Shown here: piece after piece, positions 7,159 to 12,994 of the stretch
How positions within the stretch are numbered: position 1 is the first letter of the stretch
Layout of the letters: each line of letters begins with the position of its first letter
Translations under genes and position numbers: made by a program
Notes under the pieces: model-generated
Database searches by the model: none
What the model saw: the letters and a program-made list of their open reading frames with translations, nothing else
What the model was told of the DNA's origin: nothing
Source: Cyclobacteriaceae bacterium
GTDB taxonomy: Bacteria; Bacteroidota; Bacteroidia; Cytophagales; Cyclobacteriaceae
DNA: 12,994 nucleotides
Direction: 5' to 3'
NCBI GenBank assembly: GCA_947458795.1
Contig: CANHCD010000027.1
Location: 1 to 12,994 of the forward strand

Positions 7159-8262
7159 ATGCAATTGATGAGGGGTTTAGTTTGGATACTTTTTTTTGGA
7201 ATAGCTTTTGGCTTAGGGCTGATGCAGGCGCATGCGCAGGTAGTTCCTAAGACTTCCAATGAGAAGAAAAACTTTGATTTAAAGGAGCTGACCCAAGGTT
7301 TTCCGAAAATTATAAAGAAAAACCCCTCAGGGGATAATAACGGTTCCAAACGGTTAAACATTGAGCTTCGGGAATTTGATGAGGTAGGGTATTTGCAAAA
7401 CCTATCTAGCAAAACTGATTCTCTACTTTTTCAAAACACGGTCGATTTGGAGCGAATTCGTTCGATCATTGCCGAGGATCCTTTTTCCATGGACTGGGCT
7501 CCATCGAATGAAATCATTCAGACTTCTGAACAGATCCTTGTAGATAGTGTTTGGATAACGGCATTCGAATACTTTTCGAATTGGGATACCCAGAAGGTTG
7601 ATATCTACAACTTTGACATCAAGGACCTAAAAGACAGTGTAGTTTTAAAACTATACGATGAAAAAATCGGGGAATCTTGGAAAATGCCTTTACCGGATCT
7701 TTTGGTAAACTCTCGTTTTGGTCCTCGTTGGGGAAGGATGCATGGTGGTGTGGATCTGGATTTGAATACTGGAGATGCGGTCTACACGGCATTTGATGGA
7801 ATCATACGCGTAAAGGGATTTGACCGATATGGCTACGGCTATTATTACGTGGTACGTCACAAAAATGGACTAGAAACCTTGTATGGCCACTTTTCCAAGC
7901 ATGTTATGGAGGTAGGTGACGAAGTACTTGCAGGTGATCTGTTGGGTAAAGGTGGGTCAACAGGCAGGAGTACTGGACCACACCTACATTACGAATTGCG
8001 CTACAGAGGATTAGCTTTTGATCCAGAAATTGTGTTTGATTTTGAACAGAATCAAATCCTTAAACGAGAATTAGTGGTTGACAAGAAATTGTTTGGTCAT
8101 ATCGCTAAGGCAAGAGCTGCAGCTTACCATCGAGTGAAAAGGGGTGAAAACTTGGGTTCAATCTCTAGACGTTATGGAGTTAGTATCTCTCAAATCACGA
8201 GGCTAAATGGAATTTCTACCCGTTCGATTCTGCGAATAGGTCAGAGTTTGCGTGTAAAATAA
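7159..8262 (+). CDS. Secreted M23 (LytM) peptidase with C-terminal LysM domain
   Basis: This is a predicted zinc endopeptidase that cleaves peptidoglycan cross-bridges or stem peptides outside the inner membrane. The first ~26 residues form a signal peptide (basic MRGL, hydrophobic core, AHA-Q cleavage site). Residues ~27-175 show no domain I recognise. The M23 domain follows with all expected ligands: H195 and D199 in MHGGVDL, H244 in YGHF, and H275-L-H277 in the GPHLHYELR motif, so it should be catalytically active. A LysM domain (residues 323-367, RVKRGENLGSISRRYGVS...) closes the protein and should bind peptidoglycan. The ATG directly follows the trxB stop codon, implying translational coupling. 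Its exact substrate bond cannot be read from the sequence. Confidence 0.92.
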   Translation: MQLMRGLVWILFFGIAFGLGLMQAHAQVVPKTSNEKKNFDLKELTQGFPKIIKKNPSGDNNGSKRLNIELREFDEVGYLQNLSSKTDSLLFQNTVDLERIRSIIAEDPFSMDWAPSNEIIQTSEQILVDSVWITAFEYFSNWDTQKVDIYNFDIKDLKDSVVLKLYDEKIGESWKMPLPDLLVNSRFGPRWGRMHGGVDLDLNTGDAVYTAFDGIIRVKGFDRYGYGYYYVVRHKNGLETLYGHFSKHVMEVGDEVLAGDLLGKGGSTGRSTGPHLHYELRYRGLAFDPEIVFDFEQNQILKRELVVDKKLFGHIAKARAAAYHRVKRGENLGSISRRYGVSISQITRLNGISTRSILRIGQSLRVK

Positions 8263-8272
8263 CTTCCTGCTT

Positions 8273-8992
8273 ATGCAAAAATTAGACATCCTTGTTCTAG
8301 CCGCCCATCCAGATGATGCAGAGTTAGGTTGCTCTGGAACGATCGCTTCCCAAGTAGCCAAGGGACACCAAGTAGGCATTGTCGATTTGACTCATGGAGA
8401 AATGGGCACCAGAGGAACTCCGGAACTCAGACTTCAAGAAGCTGCACATGCGGCTAAGCTGTTGGGACTTGCAGTTCGTGAAAATATGGGCTTTAAAGAC
8501 GTATTTTTTCAGGACGACACCGAGCATCAACTGAAATTGATCCAAGTTATTCGTAAGTATCAGCCAGAGATTGTACTTGCTAATGCTGTATCCGATCGCC
8601 ATCCAGATCATGGAAAGGGTTCTAGTTTAGCTACGAACGCCTGTTTTATGAGTGGTTTGAGCAAAATTGAAACTTGGAATGAAGGGGTGAAGCAAGCTCC
8701 TTGGAGGCCCAAGTTTGTGTACCACTACATTCAAAATAACTACATTCAGCCAGACTTCATTGTAGATATCTCCGCGTATTGGGATAAGAAAGTTGCAAGT
8801 ATTGCTGCTTTTGGATCTCAGTTCTATAATCCGGAAAGTCAGGAACCTGCAAGCTTCATATCTTCGCCAGAATTTTTACCATTTATTGAGTCTAGGGCAC
8901 GGGAGTTTGGACACCGTATTCAGGTAAAATATGGAGAAGGATTTACAGTAGAACGGTTTATTGGGGTTTCAGATCTTTTTGATCTGAAGTAA
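8273..8992 (+). CDS. bshB1: Bacillithiol biosynthesis deacetylase BshB1
   Basis: This is a PIG-L family zinc deacetylase. BshB1 removes the acetyl group from N-acetylglucosaminyl-malate in the second step of bacillithiol synthesis in the cytoplasm. The zinc motif is AHPDDAE (His12, Asp14, Asp15) and the second ligand motif is HPDH (residues 110-113) in SDRHPDHGKG. The segment LTHGEMGTRGTPELRLQEA is characteristic of the BshB1 branch rather than of generic PIG-L enzymes. At 239 residues it is of family length. It starts 10 bp after the M23 gene and is the last gene of the trxB operon. Its stop codon directly abuts the stop of pdxH on the other strand. bshA and bshC are not in the window. Confidence 0.93.
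   Translation: MQKLDILVLAAHPDDAELGCSGTIASQVAKGHQVGIVDLTHGEMGTRGTPELRLQEAAHAAKLLGLAVRENMGFKDVFFQDDTEHQLKLIQVIRKYQPEIVLANAVSDRHPDHGKGSSLATNACFMSGLSKIETWNEGVKQAPWRPKFVYHYIQNNYIQPDFIVDISAYWDKKVASIAAFGSQFYNPESQEPASFISSPEFLPFIESRAREFGHRIQVKYGEGFTVERFIGVSDLFDLK
8968..8988. other. Stem-loop inside the 3' end of bshB1
   Basis: TTCAGATC / GATCTGAA forms a perfect 8-bp stem with a TTTTT loop, just before the convergent bshB1 and pdxH stops. It has no U-tract on either strand, so it is not a standard intrinsic terminator, but it is the only structure available at this gene junction. Confidence 0.35.
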
Positions 8993-9004
8993 TTAAGGAG
9001 CCAA
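8993..9004. repeat. 12-bp direct repeat, copy 1 (at the pdxH stop)
   Basis: TTAAGGAGCCAA begins exactly at the complement of the pdxH stop codon. The same 12 bases recur at 9654-9665, 26 bp upstream of the pdxH start, so the pair brackets the gene. It may be a trace of insertion or chance. Confidence 0.4.
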
Positions 9005-9628
9005 CCTTACTTTTCTCCAAACAGATTTCCCCTCTAATTCGTAGCAAATTCGGTCATGCAAACGGCTAGGTCTTCCTTGCCAAAATTCAATCCGATGGGG
9101 GAGTAGTCTAAATCCTCCCCAATGAGCGGGTCTTTGGATTGGAGTTTCTTTAAACTCCTCTTCCAATCTTTTCTGCGATTCTTCAATAACTGTTCGATCG
9201 GAGATTTCTTGACTTTGTGGAGATGCCCAAGCACCAATCTGTGAGCTAATTGGTCTAGAAAAAAAGTAGGTATCCGATTCCTTTTCACTTATTTTTTCCA
9301 CCGTACCCACTACCCGAACCTGCCGTTCAATCTCTGGCCAGAAAAAGGTCAGCGAAGCTTTTGGGGATGCTGCCAATTCCTTTCCCTTTGAACTGGCATA
9401 GTTTGTAAAAAACACGAAACCTTGATCCAACTCCTTTAGAAGTACAATTCTTGCATTCGGAAAACCATCTTTTGAAATCGTGGAGAGACACATTGCGTTC
9501 ACCTCTAAGGCTTCTGCTTGAATAGCCTCTTCCATCCATCGTCGAAACTGCAGGAGAGGGTCAGAATCTACATCCTGAATTTCCAATGCCTTTAGGGTGT
9601 AATCCTTTCTAATATCTGCAAGTATCAT
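8993..9628 (-). CDS. pdxH: Pyridoxamine/pyridoxine 5'-phosphate oxidase
   Basis: This FMN-dependent enzyme oxidises pyridoxamine or pyridoxine phosphate to pyridoxal phosphate. From the ATG at 9628 it has 211 residues, close to the family norm. It opens with ILADIRKDYTLKAL, then shows FMN-binding segments (GFPNARIVLLKE, FVFFTNYASSKGKEL, ASLTFFWPEIERQVRVVGTVEK), the SxPxxSQIGAWASPQS loop, and the C-terminal signature IEFWQGRPSRLHDR ending in RLAP. The frame stays open to an ATG at 9682, but the extra 18 residues do not fit the family, so I prefer 9628. It converges on bshB1 with no gap and diverges from yqgE. No Shine-Dalgarno site is seen. Confidence 0.94.
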   Translation of the reverse strand: MILADIRKDYTLKALEIQDVDSDPLLQFRRWMEEAIQAEALEVNAMCLSTISKDGFPNARIVLLKELDQGFVFFTNYASSKGKELAASPKASLTFFWPEIERQVRVVGTVEKISEKESDTYFFSRPISSQIGAWASPQSQEISDRTVIEESQKRLEEEFKETPIQRPAHWGGFRLLPHRIEFWQGRPSRLHDRICYELEGKSVWRKVRLAP

Positions 9629-9653
9629 GGATGATTTCGTTTGGAAGAAAACT

Positions 9654-9665
9654 TTAAGGAGCCAA
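9654..9665. repeat. 12-bp direct repeat, copy 2 (upstream of pdxH)
   Basis: TTAAGGAGCCAA, identical to 8993-9004, lies in the pdxH-yqgE intergenic region and overlaps the left arm of a small inverted repeat (GCCAA-AAC-TTGGC, 9661-9673). Confidence 0.4.
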
Positions 9666-9668
9666 AAC

Positions 9669-9698
9669 TTGGCATTTAGCAATCAAAAATTAAATTTA
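9669..9698 (+). promoter_or_regulatory. Candidate yqgE promoter
   Basis: TTG at 9669-9671 and TAAATTTA at 9691-9698 (one base away from TAnnTTTG) are separated by 19 bp, the usual Bacteroidota spacing. The yqgE ATG is 25 bp downstream of the -7 box. The -33 element overlaps the inverted repeat at 9661-9673, which could serve as an operator. Confidence 0.45.
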
Positions 9699-9722
9699 AG
9701 GAATCTTAAACTACTTTTCTAC

Positions 9723-10295
9723 ATGAAGGAGCATAGGAATCAGAATCCGCAAGCTGGAGATTTATTACTTTCAGAACCTTTTTTGACAGATGATAATTTC
9801 AGCAGAGCTGTAATCTTGCTTTGTGAGCATGAGGAGGGGATTGGTAGTGTAGGTTTTGTGATGAATAAGCCCTCTATTTTGAGCTTAGGTGATTTGGTAA
9901 GTGAGTTGGATTTTCTGGATGCCGAGGTTTTTGTGGGAGGCCCTGTGGAGCAAAATACGCTTCATTTTGTTTATTTTGGGCTTCAACTGATGGAGGAGAG
10001 CAAACCTTTGGGGAATGATGTTTGGTGGGGAGGGGATTTTTCCGAATTAATTCAACTCATTAATTCAAAAAAATTGAACTTGAGTCAAGTGCGTTTTTTT
10101 ATAGGATATAGTGGCTGGAGTCCTGGACAACTTAATGCGGAGCTATCGGCACAATCCTGGATCGTATATTCAGACCCTTTATCACAGGAACTTTTTGCTA
10201 ATTCTTCCGATCAGCTGTGGAGATCTCTAATGAAAAGTATGGGAGGAGACTTTGAAATTCAATCAAATTATCCAATTGACCCACGATTAAATTAG
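9723..10295 (+). CDS. YqgE/AlgH family protein
   Basis: This is a cytoplasmic protein of the UPF0301 (YqgE/AlgH) family, whose molecular role is not settled. From the ATG at 9723 it has 190 residues, matching the family. Family features are GDLLLSEPFLTDDNFSRAVILLCEHEEGIGSVGFVMNKP at the N-terminus, VFVGGPVEQNTLHFVY in the middle, and VRFFIGYSGWSPGQLNAEL followed by W-x-V near residues 120-145. An in-frame ATG at 9627 would add 32 residues, but these overlap the pdxH start and a candidate promoter and are unlike the family, so I reject it. It is divergent from pdxH and upstream of the DUF349 gene on the same strand. Confidence 0.9.
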   Translation: MKEHRNQNPQAGDLLLSEPFLTDDNFSRAVILLCEHEEGIGSVGFVMNKPSILSLGDLVSELDFLDAEVFVGGPVEQNTLHFVYFGLQLMEESKPLGNDVWWGGDFSELIQLINSKKLNLSQVRFFIGYSGWSPGQLNAELSAQSWIVYSDPLSQELFANSSDQLWRSLMKSMGGDFEIQSNYPIDPRLN

Positions 10296-10305
10296 GCAAA
10301 ATGCC

Positions 10306-10313
10306 TACATTTG
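10306..10313 (+). promoter_or_regulatory. -7 box of a candidate promoter for the DUF349 gene
   Basis: TACATTTG is an exact TAnnTTTG match, 29 bp before the ATG at 10343 and 10 bp after the yqgE stop. No well-spaced -33 TTG is visible; the nearest (10276-10278) is 27 bp away. Confidence 0.45.
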
Positions 10314-10342
10314 CCCATATTTAAGTATACGTATTGTTTTTT

Positions 10343-12328
10343 ATGGCTAAGAAAAGTAAAGAACTGTCTGAAGAAGACAAGGTGACCGAGACCCCAAAGA
10401 AAGGGACGAAAGGTAAAAAGATTGTTGCGGAACAAACTCAAGTTACGGATTCACTGGATCAGGTAGCACCTGTGGAAGTGATGGAAACTTCTGCAGAACC
10501 TCTGGTTCAAGAAGCTGCTGAGGGAACGAAGGTAGAAGAGGAGCAGACTGATCCCATTTCAATTCTTTTGGAGAATAGTCCAGAAGTGGGAGAATCAAGT
10601 GTAGAAGAAGAGCAGGTACCAATCGATTTATCGGGTTTATCTAAAGTTGATTTACTTGATTTGCTCAAAGAGAAATTAAGTCAGGGGGTTTCTGCCAAAC
10701 TAGATAAGTTTGTGAATGAGCTCAAGGCTGCATTTGAGGAGCTATTTGTAAAAGAGCGTGAAGAAGCTTTGCAGCAATTTTTAGGAGAGGGTGGAGCTGC
10801 AGATGATTTTTCTTTCAGAGGATCAGAAGTGGATAAGGCATTTAATGCGCTCTTTAATGATTTCCGCCATCAATTAAGTTCAATCCGCAAAGAAGCGGAT
10901 AGACAGAAGGAGAAAAATTTACAGTCCAAAACCGAGTTGCTCAATAAGTTGAGGGAGCTAGTAGATGGGGAGGAAACAACCTTGAGCATGTCTGCTGTAA
11001 AAGCTATTCAAGAAACTTGGAAGACTATTGGACCTGTTCCTTTGGCACAGAGTAAAAACCTTTGGGCTAGTTTTAATGCATTAATGGATCGTTTCTATGA
11101 CAATAGAAGCATCTATTTTGAATTGAAGGAATTAGATCGAAAGAAAAATTTAGAAAGTAAGTTAGAACTTTGTGAGAAGGCTGAAGGGTTAAAAGAAGTT
11201 GAAGATCTCAAAGAGGCAATCCGAATACTAAATGAGCTTCATGAGGAATTTAAGCACCTAGGTCCTGTTCCTCGCGAGGAGCAAGAGCAGGTTTGGGTTC
11301 GTTTTAAAGCTGCTTCTGATGTTATTTATGACCGCAGAAAAGAATTTTTTGATGGCCAGAAAGACGTAATTAAAAAGAACCTTGCTGAAAAAGAGGTGCT
11401 GATTGTTAGTTTAACGCCATTTGGTGAATACAAAGCGGACCGCATTAAGGATTGGAATACGAAGACCAAGGAGATCCTAGAAATTCAAAAAGCTTGGGAG
11501 AAAATTGGTGCAATCCCTAAAGAATCTGGTAAGGAAATTAATAAAGCGTTTTGGACCTTATTTAAGCAGTTCTTCCACAATAAGAATTTGTTTTTCAAGG
11601 AGCTAGATGAGGTAAGGGCAGCCAACCAAAAGAAGGCTGAAGATTTGATCAAGCAGGCAGAGGAGCTACAAGCAAATACAAACTGGCAGTCAACTGCTAA
11701 TCAGCTTGTAAAATTGCAGCAGGAGTGGAAGAAGTTAGGACCCACTCCAGAAAAGAATAGAGATTCATTGTATAAAAAATTCAAGGAAGCCTGCGATACT
11801 TTCTTTGAAAACAGACGTACCTCAACCAAGGATTCCAATACAGAGTTTGATGCGAACTTGACTAAAAAGCAAGACATTATCGCACAGATAGTGGAGTTGA
11901 CAAAGAAGGGGACAGGTCTTGAGGAACCTCAATTGAGCAGTTTGGTTGCTGAATTTAATTCGATTGGGTTTGTCCCACGAAAAAACATCAAAGAGATCCA
12001 GGCTAAGTTTAAAGATGCTGTAGATGCTTATTTAGAAAAGCTTGGTGGAAAGGGTGGCGATAAGGATGATTTCTTATTCCGACTCAATCTAAACCGTTTG
12101 CAGGCAGATCCAAATTCAGTGAAGACACTGAATAAAAAGGAGCATGGTATCAGAAAGCAGATTACTGACCTTGAAAATAGCATCACCTTGTGGAGAAACA
12201 ATCTCGACTTCTTTGCTGCTTCCAAGACAGCTGATAAGTTAAGGGAACAGTTTGATGTCAAAATCCAAAAAGCGGAGGAAGAGATCGATAAACTGAAGAA
12301 AAAGTTAACAATTCTGAAGGAATTTTAA
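10343..12328 (+). CDS. DUF349 domain-containing protein, five repeats
   Basis: This is a large helical protein of 661 residues with no signal peptide or membrane segment. The first ~100 residues are acidic and of low complexity (many Glu, Val, Thr, Gln) after a basic MAKKSK start. At least five DUF349 repeats follow, each with the pattern W-x-x-hG-xhP followed by a W/F-rich helix: ETWKTIGPVP (W226), EEFKHLGPVP (~303), KAWEKIGAIP (W385), QEWKKLGPTP (W462) and AEFNSIGFVP (~538), spaced 76-82 residues apart. The tail (about 590-661) is a charged coiled coil. The function of DUF349 proteins is not established to my knowledge. The frame begins at a TTG at 10334, but the ATG at 10343 is preferred. 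Confidence 0.88.
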   Translation: MAKKSKELSEEDKVTETPKKGTKGKKIVAEQTQVTDSLDQVAPVEVMETSAEPLVQEAAEGTKVEEEQTDPISILLENSPEVGESSVEEEQVPIDLSGLSKVDLLDLLKEKLSQGVSAKLDKFVNELKAAFEELFVKEREEALQQFLGEGGAADDFSFRGSEVDKAFNALFNDFRHQLSSIRKEADRQKEKNLQSKTELLNKLRELVDGEETTLSMSAVKAIQETWKTIGPVPLAQSKNLWASFNALMDRFYDNRSIYFELKELDRKKNLESKLELCEKAEGLKEVEDLKEAIRILNELHEEFKHLGPVPREEQEQVWVRFKAASDVIYDRRKEFFDGQKDVIKKNLAEKEVLIVSLTPFGEYKADRIKDWNTKTKEILEIQKAWEKIGAIPKESGKEINKAFWTLFKQFFHNKNLFFKELDEVRAANQKKAEDLIKQAEELQANTNWQSTANQLVKLQQEWKKLGPTPEKNRDSLYKKFKEACDTFFENRRTSTKDSNTEFDANLTKKQDIIAQIVELTKKGTGLEEPQLSSLVAEFNSIGFVPRKNIKEIQAKFKDAVDAYLEKLGGKGGDKDDFLFRLNLNRLQADPNSVKTLNKKEHGIRKQITDLENSITLWRNNLDFFAASKTADKLREQFDVKIQKAEEEIDKLKKKLTILKEF

Positions 12329-12342
12329 TTTTTAGGTCCTCA

Positions 12343-12357
12343 CTATCTGAAAGATAG
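12343..12357 (+). other. Small stem-loop after the DUF349 gene
   Basis: CTATCT-GAA-AGATAG forms a 6-bp stem with a 3-base loop, 14 bp after the stop. No T-run follows, so it is at best a weak terminator or RNA-stabilising hairpin. Confidence 0.3.
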
Positions 12358-12387
12358 CGGGAATCTTAAAAAATATGGGAAGTGCTT

Positions 12388-12418
12388 TTGGACGAATAGG
12401 CCAATCCTTCTATATTTG
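12388..12418 (+). promoter_or_regulatory. Promoter of tRNA-Thr (TTG-20 bp-TAnnTTTG)
   Basis: TTG at 12388-12390 (within CTTTTGG) and TATATTTG at 12411-12418 are an exact match to the Bacteroidota housekeeping promoter with a 20-bp spacer. The tRNA begins 18 bp downstream. This is the best promoter in the window. Confidence 0.75.
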
Positions 12419-12435
12419 CACCACCATAAAGGTAG

Positions 12436-12508
<73 letters not shown>

Positions 12509-12519
12509 CTTGGTTATCA

Positions 12520-12554
12520 AGCACTTACGAGAATTTTCTTGTAAGTGCTTTTTT
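12520..12554 (+). terminator. Intrinsic terminator after tRNA-Thr
   Basis: AGCACTTAC...GTAAGTGCT forms a 9-bp stem, extended by GAG/CTT with one G-U pair, around a small AT-rich loop. A TTTTTT tract follows. The orientation serves the plus-strand tRNA-Thr transcript. Confidence 0.88.
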
Positions 12555-12555
12555 A

Positions 12556-12576
12556 TTTGGCTAGTCCCTAGCCAAA
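12556..12576. other. Stem-loop over the M24 stop codon
   Basis: TTTGGCTAG-TCC-CTAGCCAAA is a perfect 9-bp stem with a 3-base loop. It contains the minus-strand stop codon of the M24 peptidase gene. There is no T-tract on either strand; it may end or stabilise the M24 transcript. Confidence 0.35.
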
Positions 12577-12994
12577 GGGCTGTTCAATAGAAATACTTTG
12601 TTTTGAGAAATAGTGTGGACCATCATCACCTATGTACAAACAATCTTCTAATCTAATTCCAAATTCTCCAGGAATGGCGATGGTAGGTTCATTGCTAAAA
12701 CACATTCCCGGCGCAATCTTGGTCATGTTCCCCTTTACAAAATTTGTCCACTCATGGCCTTCTAAGCCGATTCCATGTCCTGTTCTATGTGGTAGTCCTG
12801 GTAGTTTGTAATTCTTACTAAACCCAGCCGATTCAATCACTGCCCTTGCAGCAGTATCTACAGACTCACATGTTGCACCTATTTTTATTGCGGCGAATGC
12901 AGCATCCTGTGCTTCTTTCTCGAGGTTCCAAACATCAATCTGACGTTGACTTGGTTTGCCCATAACAATCGTTCTGGAGATATCTGATGCATAC
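12568..12994 (-). CDS. M24 family metallopeptidase (Xaa-Pro aminopeptidase-like), C-terminal part
   Basis: This is the C-terminal part of a pita-bread-fold metallopeptidase of the aminopeptidase P/prolidase type, which trims peptides with proline near the N-terminus. The reading frame is open to the window edge, so the gene continues beyond 12994; the ATG at 12963 is internal, not the start. Upstream of it the frame reads YASDISRTIV, which holds the second metal-binding Asp. Then come TGHGIGLEGHEW (metal His and catalytic His), SNEP (metal Glu) and RLED (metal Glu). The first metal Asp lies outside. All visible ligands are intact. It converges on the tRNA-Thr unit. Confidence 0.88.
   Translation of the reverse strand, partial: YASDISRTIVMGKPSQRQIDVWNLEKEAQDAAFAAIKIGATCESVDTAARAVIESAGFSKNYKLPGLPHRTGHGIGLEGHEWTNFVKGNMTKIAPGMCFSNEPTIAIPGEFGIRLEDCLYIGDDGPHYFSKQSISIEQPFG

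Noticed and set aside
9629..9682. Longer PdxH start at 9682
   Set aside because: The extra 18 residues (LNAKFWLLKVFFQTKSS-like) do not match PdxH N-termini; ILADIRKDYTL is the normal opening.
9627..9722. N-terminal extension of YqgE from the ATG at 9627
   Set aside because: The added 32 residues are unlike the family and overlap both the pdxH start and a candidate promoter; the ATG at 9723 gives the normal family length.

Overview
The window looks like a chromosomal core region of a Bacteroidota bacterium, most likely order Cytophagales (Algoriphagus/Cyclobacteriaceae-like). The genus is an inference from gene content and protein style; it was not searched. Supporting signs are moderately AT-rich DNA, no Shine-Dalgarno sequences ahead of the starts, several exact TAnnTTTG -7 boxes (the Bacteroidota housekeeping promoter), a short primary sigma factor without region 1.1, a bacillithiol gene (bshB1), a START-like small protein beside a long LptF/G permease, and a DUF349-repeat protein.

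Layout. Positions 1-158 hold two tandem minus-strand tRNA-Met(CAT)-like sequences. Both have a good 5' half and a damaged 3' half; the inner copy carries a 14-bp GC-rich palindrome. From 361 to 6085 the plus strand carries a START-like protein, an LptF/G-family permease, rpsO (S15), pnp (PNPase) and rpoD, with strong intrinsic terminators after rpsO and after rpoD. From 6214 to 8992 a tight plus-strand operon follows: trxB, an M23/LysM secreted peptidase and bshB1, with gaps of 0 and 10 bp. pdxH lies on the minus strand (8993-9628), tail-to-tail with bshB1 and divergent from yqgE (9723-10295). A five-repeat DUF349 protein (10343-12328), tRNA-Thr(TGT) with its own promoter and terminator, and the C-terminal half of a minus-strand M24 aminopeptidase complete the window.

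How the genes fit together. The set is mostly housekeeping: translation and RNA turnover (rpsO, pnp, tRNA-Thr), transcription (rpoD), outer-membrane lipopolysaccharide export (LptF/G-like), thiol redox balance (trxB, bshB1), cell-wall remodelling (M23/LysM), cofactor synthesis (pdxH) and peptide turnover (M24). I found no defence system, CRISPR array, transposase, phage gene or biosynthetic cluster. The points most worth a second look are the degenerate tRNA pair with its palindrome, the thiol-redox/cell-wall operon, the long insert in the permease, and the 12-bp direct repeats that bracket pdxH.
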